In this document: piece by piece, positions 27,462 through 35,283 of the stretch | How positions within the stretch are numbered: the first letter of the stretch is position 1 | Layout: every line of letters begins with the position of its first letter | NCBI RefSeq assembly: GCF_024606225.1 | Contig: NZ_JAGRPU010000001.1 | Location: forward strand, 310,001 to 374,000 | From: Endozoicomonas sp. ISHI1 | GTDB taxonomy: Bacteria > Pseudomonadota > Gammaproteobacteria > Pseudomonadales > Endozoicomonadaceae | DNA: 64,000 bases | Direction of reading: 5' to 3' | The notes under the pieces: generated by a model | Seen by the model: the letters and a program-made list of their open reading frames with translations, nothing else | Databases searched by the model: none | What the model was told of the DNA's origin: nothing | Made by a program: the position numbers and the translations under genes

Positions 27462-27713
27462 TTATTGCTCAGAAACCTCAAGAGACTCTAGCCGAACGAA
27501 GCTGGGTGAGGATTTAGTAGCTGGATCACTGACCCGGACTTTATATCCGGCTTTTAAATACTTGAGGACTTTGTCCAAATCATCAACATACTCGCAGTCT
27601 TCCTTGAAACGGGTCTTACTGACTACGTACTGACCGCTAGCGTGCTTACGAGGAGTCAGCTGTGAGCCTGCTTTTTTACCGCGGGTAACTCTATAAGTGA
27701 TTTTGGGAACCAT
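27462..27713 (-). CDS. Small basic protein of the PT operon, unknown
   Basis: An 83-residue, basic protein beginning MVPKITYRVTRGKKAG. It has no motif I recognise. It lies between the M15-like gene (35-base gap) and the methyltransferase (43-base gap to the chosen start), all on the minus strand, so it is probably part of the same operon. Good coding character and position argue that it is real. Confidence 0.6.
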   Translation of the reverse strand: MVPKITYRVTRGKKAGSQLTPRKHASGQYVVSKTRFKEDCEYVDDLDKVLKYLKAGYKVRVSDPATKSSPSFVRLESLEVSEQ

Positions 27714-27748
27714 TTTATAATTCTTTTATTCTGCTTATCCCTTCAAGC

Positions 27749-28318
27749 TTACGGCACTTCAACCCAGCGGCAAAATTCCCGAAATTTATCCGGTGCAATA
27801 TTTTTTGGCATAACTTTTCGATTTACCCGCCGCACTATAGTTACAGCTTTTCTGTTTTTTGGGCCGATGCTTACGTGCAAAGGTCTGTTGGCACCATAGA
27901 AGTAGAGTTTATCGAAGTCGCAGTTCTGAATGACCCACTCAGCCACCACATCAGATGGCTGGTCAGTACAGATAAAATCACAGGCCAATCCCAGATCGGG
28001 ACATATTGGCATACCTTTACAGTTCAGCTCATACCCAGCATGTTGATCCACTGGAGGGTAGATATTTGGCGTCTTATCATTTTTCCTGGCTCGCTTACGA
28101 ATTGCAGAGGTCAGCGAGGGAGTAGATAGCCCGTAGGTCAAGTGAATCCTACCAAAATGGTCTTGTACTGGATCAAGAATAGACGTAGCCAGGAGCTTAA
28201 TAGCAGTCCAGGTGCCATCTTGCTGCGGCATATTTTCCGGCCGTTCCTGTTCGAAGGTTTCACCACAGCAAATCAGATCTTTGAAATAAAAATGCCGGCT
28301 ACACTTCTGATCAATCAA
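27749..28318 (-). CDS. Peptidase M15-fold (D-Ala-D-Ala carboxypeptidase-like) protein
   Basis: About 189 residues. It begins HFYFKDLICCGETF and continues WTAIKLLATSILDPVQDHFG, then HAGYELNCKG and LGLACDFIC and finally RPLHVSIGP. This order (HF..DL, then a 'long helix-LDPVR' block, then H...D and LHVS) matches the Peptidase_M15_3 fold with its zinc ligands H, D and H. Why a peptidoglycan-peptidase-like fold sits in a PT operon is unclear; similar proteins may have a different substrate. The only usable start is a TTG at 28318 overlapping the end of a broken HIT gene; the frame remains open and coding-like further upstream (SGQRRLHAIKQL), so the original N-terminus may have been lost or fused at the junction. 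Confidence 0.55.
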   Translation of the reverse strand: MIDQKCSRHFYFKDLICCGETFEQERPENMPQQDGTWTAIKLLATSILDPVQDHFGRIHLTYGLSTPSLTSAIRKRARKNDKTPNIYPPVDQHAGYELNCKGMPICPDLGLACDFICTDQPSDVVAEWVIQNCDFDKLYFYGANRPLHVSIGPKNRKAVTIVRRVNRKVMPKNIAPDKFREFCRWVEVP

Positions 28319-28440
28319 TTGCTTGATAGCGTGTAATCTCCTTTGACCGGAATCATATGTCTGATTCCACCTTTGGGATATGCCACATCGCCGACTCTGC
28401 TTGGAATCAAATGCAAGTGGCAGTGAAATACTGTCTGAAC
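28315..28440 (-). pseudogene. HIT-family protein, C-terminal remnant
   Basis: The minus strand encodes QTVFHCHLHLIPSRVGDV, then GGIRHMIPVKGDY and a stop at 28315. This is the C-terminal end of a histidine-triad (HIT) hydrolase with its HxHxH motif. The N-terminal two thirds are missing: the match stops at about 28440, where an unrelated plus-strand gene remnant begins. Confidence 0.75.
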
Positions 28441-28975
28441 GGGTCTCCCTCTATCCGGTCTTCGAGCGTCTTGACCTTGATGGACTGCAAAAGCTTCGAC
28501 CAGTGCAATCACGAAACCCCTGCTTTATCGCAGATGTTCATCTTGGCAAGCTAGTCAGATATTTGCGGATATCGGGCTTTGATACATTGTACAGGATGGT
28601 TATGCAGACGACGAAATCGTAAAAGTGGCTCTGATCGAAAAGCGAGTCATTCTGAGGAGGGATTTAGGTATTCTGAAATATCGACGAGTGACTCATGGTT
28701 ACTGGTTGGGGAACACCCTACTACACCTGCAACTGAAAGAGTTCATTCTTGCATTACAACTTGAAAATCAGTTTAAGCCTTTCACCCGACGCAGCCTGTG
28801 CAATGATGTTACAGAACCTGTGGCAGCAGAACAGATTCGCCCTCTAATTCAGGAGCAGACACGGTTATATTTCACTGAATTTTTCCAGTGCCAAAACTGT
28901 ATGCAGGTTTACTGAAAAGGCAGGCACTATCAAAAGCTCAAAGCCAGGCTTGAAGCTAATTTTCCATGCTTATAA
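28441..28975 (+). pseudogene. Mut7-C RNase-domain protein, truncated, frameshifted and with an internal stop
   Basis: The plus strand encodes RVSLYPVFERLDLDGLQKLR, then ADVHLGKLVRYLRISGFDTL, the hallmark of Mut7-C RNase proteins with an N-terminal ubiquitin-like part. A one-base deletion near 28600 shifts the frame; the new frame continues ADDEIVKVALIEKRVILRR, GILKYRRVTHGYW and FQCQNCMQVY. The conserved tryptophan of the YW motif is a TGA stop at 28913-28915, after which KGRHYQKL continues to a TAA at 28973-28975. The ubiquitin-like N-terminus is cut off at the junction with the HIT remnant. Three independent lesions show that it is dead. Confidence 0.8.
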
Positions 28976-29001
28976 ACGCTCATTTATGTAATTTCCACGT
29001 T

Positions 29002-29715
29002 TTAGTCTGATTTAAAGTCTGACCTCACTGTAGGTAGCAGTGCTTTCGATGAGGTGGCTGCCCTGAACTGCAGAGGACTATCTAAAGTCGTTGCGATATG
29101 GAAAGCCTCATTTACCTGATATTGAAGTCTGGCAGTCACACCTTGCCCTTTTTTCATACTAAACACACCAGTGTGTGACAGCCCAATTTGCTTGTGAACC
29201 GCCCTGGATCGAGCATAACGACGCATACAAGCCAATGACTCCAGATTGATACTATAACGCCTGACCCTCTTCCCCTGTCCAGTATCAGCAAGCATTTCAC
29301 CAGTCCTAACCTGCTGACTATTGATGACCAGCCCGGCCATTCTCAACAATCGATTGACGAAATTGCAGGCCGATTTTGGGCGCTGAAATCTTGCCCCTTC
29401 CGAAGTGTTCAAAATCACAGAATCCGGTATCAGCTTGAGCTGGTTCAGCATGAAAGGATACTCATTATGGTAAGCCTCAACTCTATCCACCACCTGCTCT
29501 GCTTCTTTCTCCCCCCATGATTGCTGATAATCCCAGTTGGGAAATAATGGCTTCAAAAGCTCTCGATAAACATCAACGCCAATGGATTCAAATCGTCGAT
29601 GACAAATGGAAGTGCCTTCCTGATCAGGCTCTGGCCGGTAATGGCTACCATCCGGCAATGGGAACTGCATAAATCGCCTGAGTCGTGTCAGCTCAACCTT
29701 CTTCCAGAACTCAAT
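29002..29715 (-). pseudogene. C-terminal part of the replication protein, separated by a frameshift
   Basis: Open reading continues in the +/-1 frame directly behind the upstream gene: IEFWKKVELTRLRRFMQFPL leads into MQFPLPDGSHYRPEPDQ. The C-terminal part includes QRPKSACNFVNRLLRMAG and ends FKSD. An ATG at 29670 could start a 222-residue protein, but there is no ribosome binding site of note, and the seamless coding sense upstream of that ATG shows that the two pieces were one gene of about 1027 codons. One base inserted or two deleted near 29713-29722 separates them. Confidence 0.6.
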
Positions 29716-32087
29716 ATCTCACCTTTCAGAGCTACCGGCTCAATACCCAACTCTTCACAGATTCGATAGCGTTCACAACTGCATATTTCCTGTAGCCTTG
29801 GTTCGACTTTATGAGACAGCTCATCGTACTGGCTTGCAGAGACGATAGGCGACTGTTGTATCGCTGCCCTCTCCTCTTTTTCCACCTCCTCTTCAGTGGC
29901 TTTCCAGCACAAATCAAACGATTCTGATTGTTGTTTACCCTGGTAATACTCCATAGCAAATCCTCGGTTCTGCATCAGATAAAAAAGACCATTGCCGCCC
30001 AATGCCTTGAGCTTCACCTGTCGGCTACGCTCTGCTTCACAAAAGCCATCGTATTCCCCCACCGTTACGCCATCAGTATTGCGCACATAGCGTTGGGCGT
30101 ACTGCAATGCCCGGACTCTGGCCAGCCAGTCCTCATTGTCCTTTTTACCCGGAATCAAATCGGCAACCACAGTAAACTGCTGGGCAGACCTGAACCGCCG
30201 GAGCATTTGCACAAACTTCGTCGGCAAAACAACATTATGGGAAAAACCAAACACCTGATCGAACGGCGTCTGAATCGAAACACCTGACTCAATGGCTGGC
30301 GTATAGATGATGACCTGGTATCGCTGAGCTTCCTGATCAAAGTTTTTCTGAAAGGCTATCTGATCAGGCTCATTACGATTTTTTCCATGAAACAGTAACA
30401 TTGAAATGTCGGGGTGCTGTTTTCGGATGATTTTTTCCAGTTTGCCTGCGTATGCCCTGCTGTCCGTGGCTATCGCTATTTTTCTGCCTTGGGCGACAGA
30501 GGGCAGTAGCTGCTGATCGATGACCGATTTAGCCTGAGTTTTGCCAGTAGCAAACTGGCATGCCAGCGTTACATCCCGAGAATACGGCATCTCGTAAAAA
30601 TGTATTTCCCTCTCAGGAAACCACTCCTGCAACAACCCTACATGATAAGAGGACAAGTCGGCATCACAGATAATGACGGTAGGCGTTTGTTCAATTAAAT
30701 CCAGGTAACGTGCAAGAACTGAAGGGTCTTTGATATGAGGACTGGTCCCCAGCACAGAGATATGTTGCGAGAATTCATCCAGCAGCAAAATATCGGTCTT
30801 TCCTGTTTCCAGAAATCGGCTGACATTCGGGGCACAAAGGCTGTTAATACACGTCACTAGTCGGTTGATACTCGCCATACAGAATTCATAGGTATCCAGA
30901 TAACTCTCCAGCCCCTGCCGCTTTGCCAGTTCATGAGCCAGGGAAACCAGATGCGTAATCGCCAAAATCCGCTCACCCTTCTGCATGGCAGATTGAGAGA
31001 GTGCCGACATCAGTTTTGTTTTACCTGATCCATAAGGGGCTTTTACCAGGGTTATCCGGCCTTTTTCCAAAGAAACGGTTTGGGGCGTAATTGCTGATAC
31101 CGCGTGATAGAACTCTCCCAGTGACTTTCGTTTACCAGAGCTTAATCCACACTCACGCTGAATAACCTGTTGCTGCCTGAAACAGTAACAGCTTAACTGC
31201 CGTTTAAGCTGGTTCAGTGTGTCAGGATGCAAAAGATAAGGATTAGCGGCCTGAATCCTCTTAATAAAATCATGTTCGCCGCACTGGGCTGGAACCCTAT
31301 GATGAAAGCGACTGACAATGGCCTCCGCCAGTGTGCCTGCAAATTGCTCATTATTGGTTTTGGCAAGAAGCTTAAGCGCACTTCGATAATCACCGCAGAA
31401 ATTATCCTTTGCCATTTCGACAGCAGCTACGGGCACAGACTTTAAATTGATGGCGAGTATCGGTTTCCTCACCCACTGCAGTTGTCGTTTTAAACCCTGA
31501 AAACCTGCATCCAGTCTTACGTCGCTCCAGTCTTCTCCGTATCTTTGTGGTATCACCCAACGAAAACCGGCACGATGACACGCCATTATTCCAGGCAAAT
31601 CATGATCCAAAGCAATGACAAGGTTGTGGGCAAGGTGCGGCCATTTATTTGTCAATTGTACAGCGATTGATCGGGCATTGTTCTCGCCAACTATACAAAC
31701 CACAGGTTCGCCAGTGGCCAGATAGACATTGAGCGCGTCGGCCATACCGCCAACTATTCTCAGACAGCCAAGATATTTTGGTAGCTCCGCATGAGAAATG
31801 CCGACTAAGGCAAAACTTTGAGAAACTTTCGTGCCCTTGGTGACTTTCTTGTTGTCTTTGACTGCAAAGCGATCCGGACAATGTTTGTGCAACAGCCCTC
31901 GCGGATAGATTCGCTCATATCCTGTTATCTGACCATTTACGTTTACGAGCGGGTACTCAAGGCAATCACCATACCACCAGTCCCGCCCAACTCTTAACCC
32001 AATCAGAGAACTCAATAACGCAAAATCCAGCTTTTTTTCCTGGAGATACCCGGTCGGATCAACCAGTACGTCAGACAATTTGCTCAT
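29688..32087 (-). CDS. Primase-helicase-type plasmid replication protein (CyRepA1-like), frameshifted before its C-terminus
   Basis: About 799 residues from the ATG at 32087, which has AAGG nine bases upstream. An N-terminal Toprim-like region contains LRIVGGMADALNVYLA and VIALDHDLPG; the helicase part has Walker A APYGSGKTKLM, DILLLDEFSQH as Walker B, and VIIYTPAIESGVSI with FVQMLRRFRSA as late helicase motifs. This architecture fits the CyRepA1 family of plasmid replication proteins. It suggests that the element replicates, or once replicated, autonomously. The frame ends at 29688 in a short nonsense tail, while the natural continuation lies in the next frame. A hairpin-bounded short region on the opposite strand overlaps its leader. 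Confidence 0.65.
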   Translation of the reverse strand: MSKLSDVLVDPTGYLQEKKLDFALLSSLIGLRVGRDWWYGDCLEYPLVNVNGQITGYERIYPRGLLHKHCPDRFAVKDNKKVTKGTKVSQSFALVGISHAELPKYLGCLRIVGGMADALNVYLATGEPVVCIVGENNARSIAVQLTNKWPHLAHNLVIALDHDLPGIMACHRAGFRWVIPQRYGEDWSDVRLDAGFQGLKRQLQWVRKPILAINLKSVPVAAVEMAKDNFCGDYRSALKLLAKTNNEQFAGTLAEAIVSRFHHRVPAQCGEHDFIKRIQAANPYLLHPDTLNQLKRQLSCYCFRQQQVIQRECGLSSGKRKSLGEFYHAVSAITPQTVSLEKGRITLVKAPYGSGKTKLMSALSQSAMQKGERILAITHLVSLAHELAKRQGLESYLDTYEFCMASINRLVTCINSLCAPNVSRFLETGKTDILLLDEFSQHISVLGTSPHIKDPSVLARYLDLIEQTPTVIICDADLSSYHVGLLQEWFPEREIHFYEMPYSRDVTLACQFATGKTQAKSVIDQQLLPSVAQGRKIAIATDSRAYAGKLEKIIRKQHPDISMLLFHGKNRNEPDQIAFQKNFDQEAQRYQVIIYTPAIESGVSIQTPFDQVFGFSHNVVLPTKFVQMLRRFRSAQQFTVVADLIPGKKDNEDWLARVRALQYAQRYVRNTDGVTVGEYDGFCEAERSRQVKLKALGGNGLFYLMQNRGFAMEYYQGKQQSESFDLCWKATEEEVEKEERAAIQQSPIVSASQYDELSHKVEPRLQEICSCERYRICEELGIEPVALKGEILSSGRRLS

Positions 32088-32178
32088 GACAAGAAACCTT
32101 GCCAGACACGCCAATCTCGACTAGAAAGAGAACTGGCAATGTATGGTCCTGCACTGACACAACAAACATTGCTTCAGA

Positions 32179-32211
32179 AAGCCCGGTTCCATGACCGGGC
32201 TTTTTCTTTTT
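32179..32211 (+). terminator. Intrinsic terminator antisense to the rep leader
   Basis: AAGCCCGGT (32179-32187) and ACCGGGCTT (32194-32202) form a stem with a six-base loop, followed by TTTCTTTTTT on the plus strand. No plus-strand protein gene lies upstream, so it should end a short RNA antisense to the start and leader of the replication gene. Confidence 0.7.
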
Positions 32212-32918
32212 TGGCTTCCATGGTTGGAAAACAAAGCAAATCGCTGTGCCGAAATGAAAGTATCTGCTGCCGTCAGACAACAGCAGGATGCACAGCGGTT
32301 ACCGAAAAATCGGGTATAGACTTCGAAATAGTCTCGATCGGACGATCAGCAGAAGAGCACGCTTCGGAAGGTATTGGAGGAACAGAAGATTTAGACCGGC
32401 AGCCTTTAAGGCAAAGGCTGTCCGCAGGAGATACCTGAACATAAATACTCCATAAAAGTATTTACGCCCAAGTCGCAGAACTGACTATAATAACCAACGG
32501 TTTCATAGTCAGCCTGTGACTTTGACATAATGGCAGGGGCTGGTTGAGAAGCCGGTTCACCCCCTGTGGTGAGCGTCGACAGGGTGTTCTTTAGGCAGGG
32601 CACTCTGTCTCTTACTGCTTTACGATACTGCTCTTGAATAATGAAATATCGAAATTAACAGACTGGCTTCTCAAATACGACTGATGGCGTTCTGGAACAA
32701 AACTTATTTCGAAATAACAACAATGACCTCGCATTAAAAACAAATCGTTCGAAGTATAAGTCAGCTTTTCAAAAAGCTGACCTATAATTTTTGCTGTATT
32801 AAACGGTTATTAATCCAACTATTTTCGATTTCAAATCATTTTAATAACAACGACTTCATTAACTTGTCTTTTTCGGTTCTTAAACAATGCTTTGACCTAC
32901 GAATAAAAATTCAGTCGA
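32212..32918. other. Intergenic region between rep and cupin gene
   Basis: No gene can be supported on either strand. The divergent promoters of rep (minus) and the cupin gene (plus) must lie here. A strong inverted repeat, GTCAGCTTTT/AAAAGCTGAC, spans 32760-32781 and is followed by TATAAT at 32783-32788, which could be a -10 box with an overlapping operator or a terminator. Confidence 0.4.
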
Positions 32919-32930
32919 GTGAGAAATACT

Positions 32931-33326
32931 GTGAAGACGGTTATAAATATCAAAGAAGCCCTGAGCCAGGCAAAAGCCGATGAAAATGTCGGAATTGCTA
33001 TTGCTCCGCTCTCCTCTGGCAAGAAGTTCTGCCTGTTCTGTGCAGAAATCAAAGAAGGCCATAAAGTAGGTTGCCACTACCATACCGATGGAGAAGAGGT
33101 CTATTCTATCCTTTCCGGCGAAGGCATTATTTTTACCGCAGTGGTAGACGATGACGGTCAGATTGGCGAAACACTGTCCCGCAAAGTATCTACGGGAGAC
33201 AACTTCACCATAGATGCCGGAACCGCACACCAGCTTATGGCTACATCTGACCTGGTACTCATGTTTGTATGCCCGCCTGAGCACTTGGATAATGACCGGA
33301 TCATGCTGCCCAGTCTCGTTACATAG
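32931..33326 (+). CDS. Small cupin-domain protein
   Basis: About 131 residues forming one cupin barrel: GCHYHTDGEEVYSILSGEG provides the HxH and Glu metal ligands and DAGTAHQLMATSD the later histidine; all four are present. Small cupins bind metals and small ligands; the substrate cannot be told. GTG codons at 32919 and 32931 are both possible starts. It lies eight bases upstream of the PAS/LuxR-type regulator on the same strand and is likely co-transcribed, so it may sense or process the signal that the regulator uses. Confidence 0.65.
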   Translation: MKTVINIKEALSQAKADENVGIAIAPLSSGKKFCLFCAEIKEGHKVGCHYHTDGEEVYSILSGEGIIFTAVVDDDGQIGETLSRKVSTGDNFTIDAGTAHQLMATSDLVLMFVCPPEHLDNDRIMLPSLVT

Positions 33327-33334
33327 GCGACCGT

Positions 33335-34156
33335 GTGTTTGACCATCTTCCTCAAAACAACAAACAGATTTTTTCATCAATCACCCGAGAAGACAGTCAT
33401 TCTGTTATGGATAAGGCTCGCTCTGTAATATTGCACTATCGTTCATTGATGGAATACCACCCTCAGGACGTCTGGGACATAATGGACGTCCACAATCGAT
33501 TTGCCTACGCCAACAAAAATCTTAACAAGGTAGTGGGTCTTAGTAAAAGTTATGATTTTGAAGGTCGACATATGACCGAACCTCCAGCAGCCTGTTATGA
33601 CGTCTGTGCAGGCAATTTTATAGAACAGAACGAACACTGCCTGCAAACCCTCAGTGCCATTGAAGTTCTGGATATACACCCCGGAAATAAGAATGAATGG
33701 TTCGTTTATATTTTCAGAAAGACGCCCATTTTCCTATTGGAAAATGAAGTCATCAGCAGTTCTCATGCAAAGCACCATGAAGCAGAAATCGTTGGCAGCT
33801 TACATCAGGGGCGGGATGTGCTCGAGCATTGGAAAAATGGAGTAATGGGTTTGCAGCGGCTTTATAAATATTTCACGGGGAAGTCTGATATCTCCATTCT
33901 GCGTCAGTGTCCGGAAGATTTGCCAGACTCACAGACCGAAGTTCTTTTTTTGTTGCTCTGCGATAAAAAAACAAAAGAGATTGCAAGGATTCTTAACATC
34001 TCTGAATCTGCAGTCAGAGGTCGTATCAGTGCTCTCAAAACAAAATTTGGTGTTCACCGTCTGCCAGATATTGTCGAGGCAGCTATCGCCAAAGGGTACC
34101 ATCAATACCTCCCTTCCCGCTTCACCGGTAAACAGATTTCCCTGATCCTGTCATAA
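33335..34156 (+). CDS. PAS-like/LuxR-type transcriptional regulator
   Basis: About 273 residues. The N-terminal part has a PAS-like sensor (DVWDIMDVHNRFAYANKN) and the C-terminus a LuxR-type helix-turn-helix: DLPDSQTEVLFLLLCDKKTK, then EIARILNISESAVRGRISAL and KFGV. A GTG at 33335 gives the longest form; an ATG at 33407 (Met-Asp-Lys-Ala-Arg) is an alternative. It sits between the replication region and the transfer genes, 560 bases upstream of the tra run on the same strand, a sensible place for a regulator of conjugation, but no target is visible. Confidence 0.7.
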   Translation: MFDHLPQNNKQIFSSITREDSHSVMDKARSVILHYRSLMEYHPQDVWDIMDVHNRFAYANKNLNKVVGLSKSYDFEGRHMTEPPAACYDVCAGNFIEQNEHCLQTLSAIEVLDIHPGNKNEWFVYIFRKTPIFLLENEVISSSHAKHHEAEIVGSLHQGRDVLEHWKNGVMGLQRLYKYFTGKSDISILRQCPEDLPDSQTEVLFLLLCDKKTKEIARILNISESAVRGRISALKTKFGVHRLPDIVEAAIAKGYHQYLPSRFTGKQISLILS

Positions 34157-34719
34157 GTACTCAGTCACTGCAGCCTTAAAAATAGGTTATAAGAAGCAAT
34201 ATTAATTATTAAGAAATAACTTTTAATTTTGTCTTGATAGATTATCAAATCTTCTATACTCGAATACTGATCAGGTGCTTGGCCTAAGAAGTAGCTGATT
34301 TTAACGACAGGAAATTCAACTGATTCAATCTGGTTTCCTTTTACTGCCATTATGTCAAAGCCACTCGGTTGTCGTTCTGACTGTCAACTTGTGACTTCGG
34401 CATGAGCTGCTCTCAGGAGTTGTATCATGACGATCTTAATCTTGTCTCAAAAGCCACCTCCCTTTTGCTGTTCGGATTCGAAGCAGCTGTTTCGTTTTAT
34501 TACTGATTCAACTCCTTTAATACCAACAGCAAGGTCACTGATTCAGAAGACTGTTTCCGCCTGACGGTTTCAGCCATTCTGATCATTTCTGTGCTTTTTG
34601 CTTATCAAAAAAGCAGGCTATTCCTTTGCCTGTTGGAAATACTTTTGCCAAATGCTCCTAAGGTCGGAGACGTGCGGTAGCCTGTGTTTTAAATTCTTCT
34701 CTGATTAGCAGTCTCAATC
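34157..34719. other. Leader region of the transfer operon
   Basis: This gap lacks a recognised gene other than the small candidate at 34427-34564. Its first 200 bases are AT-rich. It probably contains the promoter of the transfer genes that begin at 34720. Confidence 0.4.
34427..34564 (+). CDS. Candidate 45-residue leader peptide or small protein
   Basis: An ATG with an AGGAG site seven bases upstream opens a 45-codon frame beginning MTILILSQKPPPFCC and ending KTVSA. Only the ribosome binding site supports it; composition is not diagnostic. It could be a leader peptide of the transfer operon. Confidence 0.25.
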   Translation: MTILILSQKPPPFCCSDSKQLFRFITDSTPLIPTARSLIQKTVSA

Positions 34720-35283
34720 ATGTCAAGCAATCAAAAACGATCCCAGCCAGCCATTGTTACTGAATGTCTTTTGCAGACTAACCAGGCACAAAGGATGAGT
34801 ACCTGGATGGATTTCAGGCTGAAAAACATGTTGTTTATGCTGGAGGTGGTTTACAAGGAGAATGAAACTCTACAAAACATGGCTGAAAGTACTGTGCAGA
34901 AGATTATTCAATTATTGGAGCAACTCGATGCCGATTTGAAAAATGCCATCGAAGAGTTGCCAACTCTAGGCGATAACAGCACCTCCGTAGAATACAGCTA
35001 CCCAAAAACCGTTGAGATTTCCTGTACCACACCTCATGCCCAAATCTATATCAATTTGCTGAAAGACTTTGACTTACTGGTTCAACAATGTGACCAGTTA
35101 TGGCTGACAGGACAGTGGCAGCGTGAAGAGTCCCGTGAACCGGTCAGGGTCTGGACCAGGGCTATATCCAAAGGCTTGTCTGACTGTGCTGATCACTTCC
35201 TGCCCCTGCGGAGGAAGTACATTCAATATCAAAAATCCGTGCATCAAACTGATGAAGCTTCAGAAAGCACTGACCCATCATAG
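34720..35283 (+). CDS. Conserved-looking hypothetical protein at the head of the tra run
   Basis: A 187-residue soluble, mostly helical protein (MSSNQKRSQPAIVTECL...). It includes WMDFRLKNMLFMLEVVYKEN and HAQIYINLLKDFDLLVQQC. I do not recognise the family. Its end overlaps the traH start by 32 bases, so it belongs to the transfer operon. Small accessory proteins at this place in other conjugative elements are often of unknown function. Confidence 0.6.
   Translation: MSSNQKRSQPAIVTECLLQTNQAQRMSTWMDFRLKNMLFMLEVVYKENETLQNMAESTVQKIIQLLEQLDADLKNAIEELPTLGDNSTSVEYSYPKTVEISCTTPHAQIYINLLKDFDLLVQQCDQLWLTGQWQREESREPVRVWTRAISKGLSDCADHFLPLRRKYIQYQKSVHQTDEASESTDPS

Noticed and set aside
27419-27481. Upstream extension of the PT methyltransferase (extra 21 residues)
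   Set aside because: It would overlap the preceding 83-residue gene and adds non-conserved residues; the ATG at 27418 has a better context.
2274-28318. Double-strand Dnd system (DndCDE)
   Set aside because: No DndD SMC-like or DndE gene is present, and DUF4007 plus a short PP-loop protein indicates the Ssp type despite the presence of DndB and DptFGH-type genes.
28315-28512. 65-residue minus-strand protein with HIT motif as an intact small gene
   Set aside because: Only the last 40 residues match HIT; the first 25 are antisense to Mut7-C coding sequence, so it is a junction artefact.
32139-32438. 99-residue plus-strand frame overlapping the rep leader
   Set aside because: It reads straight through the strong terminator at 32,179-32,211 and has no protein-like pattern.
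34165-34350. 61-residue minus-strand frame in the tra leader
   Set aside because: No ribosome binding site or motif; AT-rich sequence makes such frames by chance.
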